Below the pieces are notes generated by a model that had not been told where the DNA came from, ran no database searches, and was given only the letters and a program-made list of their open reading frames with translations. DNA of 64,000 nucleotides from Chryseotalea sp. WA131a (GTDB lineage Bacteria; Bacteroidota; Bacteroidia; Cytophagales; Cyclobacteriaceae), in the NCBI GenBank assembly GCA_025370075.1, contig CP073016.1:2914001-2978000 (forward strand), written 5' to 3'. Positions 7,044 through 16,900 of the stretch are shown here, in pieces (the stretch's first letter is position 1; the number at the start of each line of letters is the position of its first letter). A program made the position numbers and the translations under genes.

Positions 7044-8930
7044 ATGATCACTAATTCTGAACAATACCTTCAACAATACAAAGAAAGTGTAACTGACCCT
7101 GAAGAATTTTGGGCGGAAGTTGCCCAAGATTTTGTATGGCGCAAGAAATGGAATAGCGTGCTCAAATTCGACTTTCACAAACCCGAAGTAAAGTGGTTCA
7201 TTGGTGCCAAGCTCAACATTACCGAAAATTGCATTGATCGACATTTGCCTCACCGAGCCAATCAAACAGCTATTTTATGGGAGTCGAATGATCCATCCGA
7301 ACCTTCGCGCAGCATCAGCTACCAACAATTGCATGACGAAGTGTGCCGCGTGGCCAATATGCTAAAGAAACATGGCGTGAAAAAAGGAGACCGCGTTTGC
7401 ATCTACATGCCGATGGTGCCAGAGACCGCCTTTGCCATTTTAGGCTGCGCGCGGATTGGAGCCGTCCATTCGGTAGTATTCGCTGGTTTCTCTTCGGGCT
7501 CGTTGGCCGATCGCATCCATGATAGCAGTTGCAAGATGATATTGACAGCCGATGGCGCTTATCGCGGAGACAAAAAAATAGATTTGAAAACCATTGTTGA
7601 CGAAGCCTTAACAAAATGCCCGACTGTTGAAAAATGTATTTTGCTAAACCGCACGAACTTGCCCGTAAAAATGCAGGCAGGCAGAGATTTTTGGTGGCAT
7701 GATGAGATCAAAAAAGAAAACACGATTTGTGCTGCGGAAGAAATGGATTCGGAAGACATGCTGTTCATTCTTTACACATCCGGCTCTACCGGCAAACCCA
7801 AAGGCATGGTGCACACATGTGGTGGGTATATGGTGTATAGCAACTATACATTCAAAACAGTTTTTCAATATAAAGAAGGACAGATTTTTTGGTGCACTGC
7901 CGATGTGGGGTGGATCACAGGTCACTCGTATATTTTATACGGCCCACTCGCTGCAGGGGCAACTACTTTGATGTTTGAAGGGGTACCCAGTTGGCCCGAC
8001 ATGGGTCGCTTTTGGCACGTGGTCGAAAAACATAAAGTCAATATTTTTTACACCGCACCTACTGCTATCCGGTCGTTGGAAAAAGCACCTCTGTCATTTG
8101 TAGAGAAATATGATTTGTCATCGCTGCAAGTGTTGGGCAGCGTAGGCGAGCCCATCAACGAAGAAGCCTGGCATTGGTATGACAAAAACATCGGCAAAGG
8201 CAAATGCCCTATTGTTGACACATGGTGGCAAACCGAAACAGGCGGCATCCTAATTTCGCCCTTGGCGGGGATCACCAAAACGAAACCTGCCTTTGCTACT
8301 TTGCCATTGCCTGGAGTACAGCCCGCCATCATGGATGAAAATGGAAATCAACTTAAAGGAAACAACGTGGAAGGAAGGTTGACCATCAAGTTCCCTTGGC
8401 CTTCCATGGCGCGCACGATCTATGGTGATCATCAGCGTTTCAAAGACACCTATTTCTCAACCTTTTCAGGAAAATATTTTACTGGCGATGGCTGCAAGCG
8501 CGATGAAGATGGGTACTATCGAATCACCGGCAGGGTGGATGACATTATTATTGTATCGGGCCACAATATGGGTACAGCCGAAATTGAAAGTGCCATCGAT
8601 GAGCATTCAGCAGTTTGTGAATCGGCTGTGGTTGGGTTCCCTCACGACATCAAAGGCCAAGGCGTGTATGCGTTTGTAGTTACCTACGATCCCGTACACG
8701 AGGCCACTCACTTGCGCAACGAAATCAAAGAAGTGGTTTCAAAAATTATTGGCCCGATTGCCAAGCCCGATAAAATTCAGTTTGTAAGCGGATTGCCCAA
8801 AACGCGATCCGGAAAAATCATGCGCAGGATTTTGCGCAAAGTGGCAGAAGGGGACACTACAAATTTGGGAGATACCACCACGTTGTTAGATCCTGCCATT
8901 GTTGATGAAATTAAAGCGGGGGCACTGTAA
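7044..8930 (+). CDS. acs: Acetyl-CoA synthetase (AMP-forming)
   Basis: Converts acetate, ATP and CoA to acetyl-CoA in the cytosol. The 628-residue length and motifs fit Acs: the adenylate P-loop YTSGSTGKPKGMVHT, the acetyl-CoA-synthetase signature WCTADVGWITGHSY, GEPINEEAWHWY, VDTWWQTETGG, FTGDGCKRDEDGYYRITGR (hinge and adenylation Asp), and PKTRSGKIMRR, whose Lys is the site silenced by acetylation in the family. The ATG at 7044 was taken; an ATG 5 nt upstream is out of frame. The preceding tract tattactttgtaatg is a plausible promoter. DUF3127 follows 68 nt downstream. Acs, glutamate dehydrogenase and ornithine aminotransferase in this window suggest growth on organic and amino acids. Confidence 0.97.
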   Translation: MITNSEQYLQQYKESVTDPEEFWAEVAQDFVWRKKWNSVLKFDFHKPEVKWFIGAKLNITENCIDRHLPHRANQTAILWESNDPSEPSRSISYQQLHDEVCRVANMLKKHGVKKGDRVCIYMPMVPETAFAILGCARIGAVHSVVFAGFSSGSLADRIHDSSCKMILTADGAYRGDKKIDLKTIVDEALTKCPTVEKCILLNRTNLPVKMQAGRDFWWHDEIKKENTICAAEEMDSEDMLFILYTSGSTGKPKGMVHTCGGYMVYSNYTFKTVFQYKEGQIFWCTADVGWITGHSYILYGPLAAGATTLMFEGVPSWPDMGRFWHVVEKHKVNIFYTAPTAIRSLEKAPLSFVEKYDLSSLQVLGSVGEPINEEAWHWYDKNIGKGKCPIVDTWWQTETGGILISPLAGITKTKPAFATLPLPGVQPAIMDENGNQLKGNNVEGRLTIKFPWPSMARTIYGDHQRFKDTYFSTFSGKYFTGDGCKRDEDGYYRITGRVDDIIIVSGHNMGTAEIESAIDEHSAVCESAVVGFPHDIKGQGVYAFVVTYDPVHEATHLRNEIKEVVSKIIGPIAKPDKIQFVSGLPKTRSGKIMRRILRKVAEGDTTNLGDTTTLLDPAIVDEIKAGAL

Positions 8931-8998
8931 TTTTTTCACCGAACTACAAAAACGAATTTTACTATCTTTCGCACTCAAATTTTAAAAGTTGAAATCGT

Positions 8999-9358
8999 AT
9001 GGCAATGGACATCACAGGTAAGGTAATCAACCTTCTCCCGCTGCAATCAGGTCAGGGAAAAAATGGCGTTTGGAGAAAACAAGAGTTTATTTTAGAAACT
9101 CCCGGTCAATATCCTAAAAAAGTTTGCCTTTCGCTTTGGGGCGATAAAGTGGACGAAATCAAACTAACGCCTGGCGAAACCATCACGGCATCCGTCAATG
9201 TAGAAAGTCGCGAATACAATGGCCGCTGGTACACCGAAGTGCGCGCTTGGAAAGTTGCCAAAGGTGCAGGCGCTAGCAATGGCCGAAACGAAGCGCCACC
9301 CGTGGGTGAAGAACCGTTTACTCCAGACGCCACGGCAAGTGATGATTTGCCATTTTGA
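8999..9358 (+). CDS. DUF3127-domain protein (OB-fold, single-strand DNA-binding-like)
   Basis: 119 residues, of which about 1-85 form a compact beta-rich domain (MDITGKVINLLPLQSGQGKNGVW, FILETPGQYPKKVCLSLWGDK, NVESREYNGRWYTEVRAWKV) that I recognise as DUF3127, an OB-fold family common in Bacteroidota and thought to bind nucleic acid. The tail is a low-complexity Pro/Glu/Asp-rich stretch ending in DDLPF. That acidic ending is the same type of tip by which SSB proteins recruit partners, which supports but does not prove an SSB-like job. The upstream tract tatctttcgc resembles a Bacteroidota -7 box. A long hairpin follows the stop. Confidence 0.85.
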   Translation: MAMDITGKVINLLPLQSGQGKNGVWRKQEFILETPGQYPKKVCLSLWGDKVDEIKLTPGETITASVNVESREYNGRWYTEVRAWKVAKGAGASNGRNEAPPVGEEPFTPDATASDDLPF

Positions 9359-9386
9359 TGCTTTGAAAAAAACCTAATCTCCAATA

Positions 9387-9454
9387 AAAATTAAGCGGTA
9401 GTCAACCACTTTGCAGAAATAACCTTTGTCCAAAAGTTGACTACGGCTAATTTT
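9387..9454. terminator. Long hairpin downstream of the DUF3127 gene
   Basis: The arms aaaattaagcggtagtcaac (9387-9406) and gttgactacggctaatttt (9436-9454) pair over about 18 positions with one small irregularity; the loop is 29 nt and the right arm runs into a T/A-rich tract. It most likely ends the DUF3127 transcript. Shorter hairpins follow at 9465-9489 (tagaatc/gattcta) and around 9495-9521 (gtagc/gctac), and parts of these could pair with the first one instead. Confidence 0.5.
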
Positions 9455-9539
9455 ATTTAAGTCATAGAATCAAATCTCCATAGATTCTACTTATCGTAGC
9501 TTGATTTTCTTATAGGCTACCGTGTTTAGTCAAATTACT

Positions 9540-9547
9540 TATCTTTG
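9540..9547 (+). promoter_or_regulatory. Candidate -7 box for gdhA
   Basis: TATCTTTG matches the Bacteroidota -7 consensus TAnnTTTG exactly and lies 86 nt before the gdhA ATG. No clear -33 TTTG was found at 19-21 bp, so the call rests on one box. Between it and the start are repeated aaatct units (9594-9626). Confidence 0.45.
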
Positions 9548-9632
9548 CAACCGTTTTCGATGCTACAATAGCTCGCTAAATTCGATGATTTAATAAATCT
9601 CACATCATAAATCTTAAATCTCAAATCTATTT

Positions 9633-10907
9633 ATGGCTTATATCGAACCTGCTCCCCTCCTCGACAAAGAAAATCCATTTGAAGCAATGATGTCTCGCTT
9701 CCGCACCGCATCACAAATTTTAGGTCTGGAAGAAGAAGTTTATAATGTATTGAAAGTGCCTGCACGACAAGTGATTGTGTCGTTGCCAGTTACGATGGAT
9801 AACGGCAGTATTCGAGTATTTGAAGGATATCGTGTTATTCACTCTACTATTCTTGGTCCATCAAAAGGTGGCATTCGTTTCGATCCTCACGTGAACTTAG
9901 ATGAAGTAAAAGCCTTGGCCGCCTGGATGACGTGGAAGTGTGCCGTAGTAGATATTCCGTATGGAGGTGCCAAAGGCGGTGTGGCTTGCAACCCGCGCGA
10001 GATGAGCGCTGGGGAAATTGAACGACTCATGCGCGCTTACACGCTAGCGATGATTGATATTTTTGGTGCCGATAAAGACATCCCCGCCCCAGACATGGGC
10101 ACAGGCCCGCGCGAGATGGCTTGGTTGATGGACGAATACTCACGCACACAAGGTATGACGGTGAATGCCGTAGTAACGGGTAAACCGATTGTACTAGGTG
10201 GTTCGCTCGGAAGAACAGAAGCAACAGGTCGTGGTGTAATGGTATCTGCGTTGGCCGCGATGGAGAAACTTAAAATCAATCCTTACAAAGCAACCTGTGC
10301 CGTGCAGGGTTTTGGCAACGTAGGTTCGTGGGCTGCACGATTATTGGCCGAGCGTGGTTTGAAAGTGCAAGCCATAAGCGATTTGGGAGGTGCCTATTAT
10401 AATGAAAGCGGAATTGATATTGAAGCAGCCGTAAAATACCGCGATGCGAACAAAGGCTCGCTAGAAGGATTTGGCCACGCTGAAAAAATTGGAAGTGGTG
10501 ATATTTTAACCTTACCGGTGGACGTGTTGGTACCGGCCGCTACCGAAGATGTAATTACCGGAAGCAATGCCGGAAAAATTCAGGCGAAGTTGATTGTTGA
10601 AGGAGCGAATGGTCCTACCTCATCAAAGGCTGATAGCGTGATCTATGAAAAAGGTATCAGTGTGGTGCCCGATATTTTGGCGAATGCAGGCGGTGTTACT
10701 GTATCATACTTTGAGTGGGTGCAAAACCGATTGGGTTATAAGTGGACTGCTGATCGTGTGAACAGAAGGAGCGACCGGATTATGAAAGACGCTTTCGACA
10801 ATGTTTACAAAACCGCTACTGAATACAAAGTTTCGTTGCGCATTGCCGCTTATATGGTGGCTATTGACAAAGTAGCGAAGACCTACAAATATAGAGGAGG
10901 GTTCTAA
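9633..10907 (+). CDS. gdhA: Glutamate dehydrogenase (Glu/Leu/Phe/Val dehydrogenase family)
   Basis: Catalyses the reversible oxidative deamination of glutamate to 2-oxoglutarate and ammonia with NAD(P). The 424 residues fit the small hexameric class: substrate-binding GGIRFDPHV, the catalytic-Lys segment WKCAVVDIPYGGAKGG, and PAPDMGTGPREMAWLMDEYS. The Rossmann domain has the nucleotide loop VQGFGNVGSWAA, with an Asp (SDLGGAYYN) at the end of the second strand that would favour NAD+. VEGANGPTSSKAD and ILANAGGVTVSYFEWVQN follow. It is a single-gene unit with a candidate promoter at 9540 and a strong terminator at 10926. Confidence 0.95.
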   Translation: MAYIEPAPLLDKENPFEAMMSRFRTASQILGLEEEVYNVLKVPARQVIVSLPVTMDNGSIRVFEGYRVIHSTILGPSKGGIRFDPHVNLDEVKALAAWMTWKCAVVDIPYGGAKGGVACNPREMSAGEIERLMRAYTLAMIDIFGADKDIPAPDMGTGPREMAWLMDEYSRTQGMTVNAVVTGKPIVLGGSLGRTEATGRGVMVSALAAMEKLKINPYKATCAVQGFGNVGSWAARLLAERGLKVQAISDLGGAYYNESGIDIEAAVKYRDANKGSLEGFGHAEKIGSGDILTLPVDVLVPAATEDVITGSNAGKIQAKLIVEGANGPTSSKADSVIYEKGISVVPDILANAGGVTVSYFEWVQNRLGYKWTADRVNRRSDRIMKDAFDNVYKTATEYKVSLRIAAYMVAIDKVAKTYKYRGGF

Positions 10908-10925
10908 AAAGTTTCAACCTAACAT

Positions 10926-10954
10926 AAAATGCCTCGATTCGCTCGGGGCATTTT
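10926..10954. terminator. Bidirectional intrinsic terminator
   Basis: Stem aaaatgcctcga / tcggggcatttt (12 bp, one G-T pair), loop ttcgc, flanked by A and T runs on both sides. It sits between the convergent gdhA and FAD-oxidoreductase genes and can serve both. Confidence 0.85.
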
Positions 10955-10963
10955 TGTTTCAAC

Positions 10964-12499
10964 CTATTTACGCTCAAGTACAGCCATCGCAGCATTGTGA
11001 CCGGGTATGCCGCTAACACCACCACCACGTTTAGCTCCTGCTCCACAAATAAAAATACGGGAGTCATCCGTTTCCACACCCCAACCTGGCGCTTCTCCTT
11101 CCTCGCGGAATGGAAAGGCTAAGTCTCGGTGAAAAATATTTCCACGAGGCAAACCAATCGCGGCCTCAATATCTAAAGGCGTTTTTACTTCTATAGACAG
11201 TTCGCCATTTGCTGACCGTGCTAATACAGATTCGATTGGGTCAACTAAATATTGATTCAATGATTGAATGGCCGACTGCAATGCAGCTTCTCGCTGTGCA
11301 TCGTGATTACCGTCAAAAAGATTAGCGGGTGTGTGCAAGCCAAACAATGTCATGGTATGATATCCCATTTGTTGCAGTTCGGAGCTTAGAATACTTGGGT
11401 CGGTGAGGGTATGACAATAAATTTCCAACGGGAGATTATCCGGAATTTTTCCCGAGTGGGCCTGTTGATACGCTGTTTCGAGTTGGCTAAAACTCTCGTT
11501 GATGTGAAACGTTCCTGCAAACGCATCGCGTGGGTCTGCACCCGATTTTAACTGTGGCAGTTGTTTTACCAACATATTGATTTTTATTTGCGAACCTTCT
11601 AAACTTGGTGGAGGAGTTTTGCCACGGAGTTTTGCCAATACTTGTGGTGCGGCATTGCAAAGTAAATAACTAGCAGAAATGCTATTCCCATCTTCTAGCG
11701 TAACCAAAACTTCTTTTGCATCGGAAGCAACACTTGCCACGCGACTGTTCACCGCAATGGTTACTCCCGCAGCTATGGCCACTCGCTCTAATTCTTTTAC
11801 CAACGCACCCATTCCGCCTTGTGGCACTTTCCATTCTCCGTTTCCATTTCCGATTAAGTGGTAAAGAAAACAAACATTGGCCTGCATTGAAAAGGCAGAA
11901 GTGAATGTGCCGATAAGTGCATCGGTAAGTACTACACCACGCACAATATCATCTTTAAAATTATTGGTGATCACGTCACCTATTGGGTTTTCAATCAGAT
12001 CATTCCATACATGGTCGAGTCCTATTTCTTTTTTTAATTCCGATCGTGTCGGCAATGGCTTCAGCATAGAAGGAGCTATGCGCTGTGCAAATTTTTCGAT
12101 GTCTCCATAAAACTTTTGCCATGCTTTCATTTCTTTTTCTCCACCAACTATGGATTTAAACGAAGCGGCTGTTTGTTCATCCCAAATGCGCGAAATGTGC
12201 AAGCCTTGATCTTTACCGTTTCTGCTGAACGGAGTATAACTGGCCACCTTGCGTGACAATGTTTTGAAATTGAGACTTAGATCACGTACAATTTTATCCG
12301 GCAACAACGACACGAGGTAGGAATAGCGAGAGAGGTATGCATCAAAATCGGGGAAAACCCGTACGCTCGTAGTGGCTCCACCGATTTCAGCATTGGCCTC
12401 TAATACCAAAACTTTTTTTCCGGCTTTAGCCAAATAGGTTGCTGCAATCAACCCATTGTGGCCTGCACCAATAATTACAATGTCATATTTCTTTGTCAT
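10964..12499 (-). CDS. FAD-dependent phytoene-desaturase-like oxidoreductase (PYROXD2 type)
   Basis: 511 residues opening with a classic dinucleotide-binding fold, YDIVIIGAGHNGLIAATYLAKAGKKVLVLEA (GxGxxG at about 12-17 and the ribose-binding Glu at the end of strand 2). The C-terminal FAD segment is IFICGAGAKRGGGVSGIPGHNAA. The sequence follows the PYROXD2 / CrtI-like superfamily. No phytoene synthase or other carotenoid gene is nearby, so a carotenoid role is not supported, and the substrate is unknown. It is monocistronic: convergent with gdhA across a shared terminator and separated from the susD gene downstream of it by another terminator. Confidence 0.85.
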   Translation of the reverse strand: MTKKYDIVIIGAGHNGLIAATYLAKAGKKVLVLEANAEIGGATTSVRVFPDFDAYLSRYSYLVSLLPDKIVRDLSLNFKTLSRKVASYTPFSRNGKDQGLHISRIWDEQTAASFKSIVGGEKEMKAWQKFYGDIEKFAQRIAPSMLKPLPTRSELKKEIGLDHVWNDLIENPIGDVITNNFKDDIVRGVVLTDALIGTFTSAFSMQANVCFLYHLIGNGNGEWKVPQGGMGALVKELERVAIAAGVTIAVNSRVASVASDAKEVLVTLEDGNSISASYLLCNAAPQVLAKLRGKTPPPSLEGSQIKINMLVKQLPQLKSGADPRDAFAGTFHINESFSQLETAYQQAHSGKIPDNLPLEIYCHTLTDPSILSSELQQMGYHTMTLFGLHTPANLFDGNHDAQREAALQSAIQSLNQYLVDPIESVLARSANGELSIEVKTPLDIEAAIGLPRGNIFHRDLAFPFREEGEAPGWGVETDDSRIFICGAGAKRGGGVSGIPGHNAAMAVLERK

Positions 12500-12601
12500 G
12501 AAAAGATAAAATAAACAGCTTGGGTAAAATTAGTGAAAACTTGAGCGCAAAACATAAACCTCCTTTGCAAGATGTGCGTTGCCTTCGGAGTGTAACCTAG
12601 A

Positions 12602-12633
12602 AAAAAAGCCCCGAAAATTTTCGGGGCTTTTTT
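12602..12633. terminator. Intrinsic terminator of the susC-susD transcript
   Basis: A perfect inverted repeat aaaaaagccccgaaaa / ttttcggggctttttt (16-bp arms) with a T run in both directions. It lies 16 nt past the SusD stop on the minus strand and upstream of the oxidoreductase gene. Confidence 0.9.
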
Positions 12634-12648
12634 AATGATTCAGCTAAA

Positions 12649-13959
12649 CTAAATAGCCGGGTCTGCTGGTGTGTTTGGGTTATTGTCCCTCTCTGAAAAA
12701 GGGTAGGGTAGAAAATTGCGACTCCGTTCTGAAGCAGGTCGACCAAACCTGCGGCTATCTTCTAGTCTCATTCCAGTCAAATAGAGTTCAATGCATCTTT
12801 GCTTATATATTTCATCCAAAATTGCACCTGGCGTATTTTCTCCACTATAGGCAGGTTGATTAGCACCAATGCCGTACGAATCAGCGGCAGGAAGCTTCTG
12901 CAATATTTTGTTTAATTCCGTTGTAGCATTCGCCAGATCATTTTTTCGGGCAAAGGCTTCTGCTTTATTCAACGTAACTTCTCCTGCACGATAAATAGGT
13001 AATACACTTGAATTTGACGTAAAGAAACTGGCCCTACCTAAGTTAAGCGTTCCACCTGCACTATAAAAGAAAGCCCTTCGTCCATCATTTGCTGGCGTTT
13101 GAAGGGCAGTGGGTAAGCTAAACTGGGTATTGAATGGCTCTGTTACATTTCTATTACCAAAACTACTCTCAAACAAAGCATTTCTTGTTAAATCATCATG
13201 TCGAAACTCCGATTTAACTGTAGTCGCTAAGGAAACAAGATTAGCTGCCGATAATGCTTTGTCATTATCACCTGCCATTAATGCGTATCGACTAATAAGT
13301 GCATTAATGGTATTTAGATAATCAATACCTGGAACAATGCCCGCAGAAAAATCAGGCGAAATAGGCGCCTTGGCAAGTTCCGTACGTGCCGCTTCAAGAA
13401 TAGAAATCGCTTCATTTAAAACAGCTATCCTATCCACAAATGGAGCACTAGTTCCGCCTGCTTGAGTTGCGCTTGTTCCATTTACTATTGGCGCTTGTTG
13501 CCAAAACATGGCTAAATTGCCAAGAGCCATTGCTTTAAAGATGGATGCGTGAGCTTGCAACGCGCCCTTCATACCTTGATCGGAAGCAATTTTCAAATTC
13601 GACAAAATTAAATCGGCATTAGATCGAATTAAGTTACACTGATTCCATAGGTTAGAAATCACCCCATTATTACCTAAAACAGACGCTCCTCCTAAAAACA
13701 GATTCTGCTCATCTGTATTCCCAGCATTTAAAACTAGCAACTCTTTGGTTAATAATCCACTAGTTGTGGGTATAGTATAATTCGGTGATAACCTGGAAAT
13801 AGAATATTTAAAGGAGAGCCCATTTGCTATAGTGATTAATCCAATGACATCAGATACTACCTGAGTCTGGGTAGCGGAACTGGGATTGGTGTACTCCTGA
13901 TTGCAAGATGCAAACATGAACACAGCTATCAAAACAACTGCATTTATTATCTTTTTCAT
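12649..13959 (-). CDS. RagB/SusD-family outer-membrane nutrient-binding lipoprotein
   Basis: Surface lipoprotein that caps a SusC-type TonB-dependent channel and captures ligand. The 436-residue product has a lipoprotein signal (VFMFASC, Cys19 as the lipidated residue) and a helical TPR-like SusD body: LLTKELLVLNAGN, ANLILSNLK-type repeats, and the typical C-terminal KAEAFARKNDLANATTELNKI and IYKQRCIELYLTGMRLEDSRRFGR segments. The SusD ending RNFLPYPFSERDNNPNTP is clear. It follows susC by 21 nt, so the two are translated from one message ending at the 12602 terminator. No glycoside hydrolase accompanies the pair, so the substrate cannot be named. Confidence 0.92.
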   Translation of the reverse strand: MKKIINAVVLIAVFMFASCNQEYTNPSSATQTQVVSDVIGLITIANGLSFKYSISRLSPNYTIPTTSGLLTKELLVLNAGNTDEQNLFLGGASVLGNNGVISNLWNQCNLIRSNADLILSNLKIASDQGMKGALQAHASIFKAMALGNLAMFWQQAPIVNGTSATQAGGTSAPFVDRIAVLNEAISILEAARTELAKAPISPDFSAGIVPGIDYLNTINALISRYALMAGDNDKALSAANLVSLATTVKSEFRHDDLTRNALFESSFGNRNVTEPFNTQFSLPTALQTPANDGRRAFFYSAGGTLNLGRASFFTSNSSVLPIYRAGEVTLNKAEAFARKNDLANATTELNKILQKLPAADSYGIGANQPAYSGENTPGAILDEIYKQRCIELYLTGMRLEDSRRFGRPASERSRNFLPYPFSERDNNPNTPADPAI

Positions 13960-13980
13960 ATCATCAATTGATTAAAGGTG

Positions 13981-16900
13981 TTAGAATGAGAAGGTGATTT
14001 GCGCTTTGTATGTACGCGGAATAGGCACGTTACCAAAGTCAACACCCCTTACGCGGTCACTATTTCCTCCTGCATTGGTTTCCGGGTCATAGCCATTGTA
14101 ACTATCCCATGATATCAGATTTCTTCCCGACAAACCAATATTTACATTATTGATGCCTTTGATTGGGCTTTTTAAATTATAAGACAATCCTATTTCGCGC
14201 AATTTTACAAATGAGCCATTATCTACTCGCCACTCTTCAATAGGGCCGATTGCGAAAATGTATCCTCTTACAATTTCTCCTTTCATCTCTTGCTCAGCGA
14301 TGGGGCCAATACCAACATTCTCGCGGGTTCTTTTATCCGCATTAAAAACACTTACACCTTGTACAAAATCAAACAGGAAATTGAAATTAAAATTTTTGTA
14401 AGCCAAATTACTCATTAGTGATCCTGTCCAATCTGGATTGGGATTTCCAATAATCGTTCTGACTGCGCCTACCCCTGGCCCAAATACGGGCTGACCAGTA
14501 ACAGCATCTCTAGATTGCGTGTAAGTTAGTGGCGTCAATGAACTCTGCACTCCTCTTTCACTTTGCAAAAATCCTTGAGGCGTTAACAGTGGATCTCCAT
14601 TTCCATCCCTGGCGATGGTAGTGCCGTAAAACACACTAGCAGGTGCGCCTTCAATCAAAAAAACTGGTGCTCCAGCAGAATTCCCAATCGAAATTGTTGG
14701 ACTTCCTAACTTAGTGACTTTGTTTCTATTTTGATTATAAATGAATGTAACATCCCAAGTCAAGTTTTGAGTTTTTACAGGAACAATGTTTAAGGATATC
14801 TCAAAGCCATTGTTTTCCATTGTACCCACATTGTTGACAATACTCAAACCACCTTCTGATGAGGCCGTTCCCCTGCTAACTACTAGGTCTGTAATACTTT
14901 GGTTATAGAAAGTTGCACCCAAATTGATTTTACTGTTCCAAAAGTCGATGTCTGTTCCAAATTCAAATTCACTCATTCGTTCTGGGCGAACATTTGGATT
15001 AGCTAATTGAGAGCTAGGAACAATTGTATTTCTACCTAAATAAGGAGTTGGTTGAAATTGCCAAAAGCGAGAGAATGGATCCAAACCAACCAGATTACCG
15101 GCCTGTCCCCAAGAGCTTCTCAATTTTAAAGAACTTACAATACTAGCTGGAATGCTACTTTTCCAAAAATCCATGTCTGATACAACAAAGCTACCACTCA
15201 CCTTTGGATATGTTTGAGTTCGCTCGCCCTCAGAAAAAATAGAAGATTGATCTCTTCTGACCGCTCCGGTAATAAAAGCCAGATTCTTATAACCCAAAGT
15301 AGCCTGCCCAAAATAACCGCTTAGACTAAACTGAGGCAACCCATAGCCTGCTGTAACAGCAGAGCTAGCACCGCTTACAGTTTCAATCAATGCATTTACC
15401 CCCTCACCACTGGCTCTTTGAAAGTCGGTGCGTTGATACTGGTAGCTGCCACCAATAACGGCATTTAGCTTTAAGTCAGAAGTCAATTGCTTTTCATACG
15501 AAACATTTAAATCAGTATTAAACTGCAATACCGAGTTGCTAGCATTAGAAGCATAGCCAGTTGGGTATCTTTCTGCTGGCAGGCCAGCTACCGATTGATA
15601 AGGATACGGCCTGATTAACCCTCTTCCATTTTGTGTAAATGCGTCCACTCCAATTACCCAATCGATACCAAGTCCTTTTATTGGTGTTAGATTAAGTTGA
15701 AGGTCATTGACAGTTCTATTTACAGACTGTGTAAAATTCATGTCTTCGATTGTAGACAAGGGGTTTACCCGAGTTGCTTCTACTGCTTGGAGTTTTCCAT
15801 TTGATGGATTGCGTTGAGTAATGTCATATATATTGTTGGTAATGTTTATTGAATTGATTGGGCTGTAGAAAACGTTGCCATTTGCTTTTTCATTTGAGAA
15901 CGAATTGGAGTATGACAAGCCTACACTTAATTTTGCCCAATCTGCTAATCTTTGCTCTATTCTTGCGCGAAGATTGTAACGAGTAAAGTCAGTACCTTTA
16001 ATGATACCTTCGTTGCGTGAATACGAAATAGATGTAAAGTATTGCGTTTTGTCATTACCTCCGTTAATGGATAAGTTGTTATCTGTACCATACCCCTTCT
16101 GGAAAATTTGATCTTGGTAGTCATAGCGAGTAACATCAACTAAATTGGTTCTTAAACTACTAACTACGTTGTCTCTTGTAACCGCTGTAAATGTCTCTCC
16201 TGGTAGCGCAGGCCAGGCTGTGCTTAGAGGTTGAATTGGGTGTAACCGTAACCCCACACTACCAAACTGTTTTCCATAAGTTGAAATAGGTACTTTCTTC
16301 CTAAGTTCATTCATTGTTACGCTAGTAGAAAATGAAAATCTTGGCGCACCTGATTTACCCTTCTTAGTAGTAATTAGCACTACTCCATTCGAAGCACGTG
16401 AACCATATTGAGCAGCGGCAGCAGCACCATTAACCACATTAATGCTTTCAATATCTTGAGGATTGATATCTACTAAGCGGTTATTCCCAACGGATGCTTC
16501 ACCTACTTGATTCCCCAAAGCGGTTTGAGATACGTTAGCAGTAGAATTACTGACTATAACACCATCAATTACATAAAGTGGATCGGAAGGTCCTGACAGT
16601 GATTTTACACCGCGTAAACGAATAGTCATTCCTCCAGCAGGATCACCTGAGTTTTGAGTGATTTGAGCCCCAGGCACTTTGCCTTGCAAAGCCGTAAATA
16701 AGTTATTTGCTCCAGATTTATCAATCATGCTAGCGCTAACGCTGGAAATATTATTACCCAACTCTCTCTTCGCTTGTTTTAAAGTAGAACCTGTAACCAC
16801 CACTTCATCCAAAGCTTTTATATCCGTTGATAGTGCAATGGCCACTGGCGCTGTAGAACCATTTGAAATGTTAACTGTTGACACAACAGTTTGATATCCA

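Noticed and set aside
10964..12499. Carotenoid desaturase CrtI
   Set aside because: The fold is related, but the sequence follows the PYROXD2 group and no phytoene synthase or cyclase gene is nearby.
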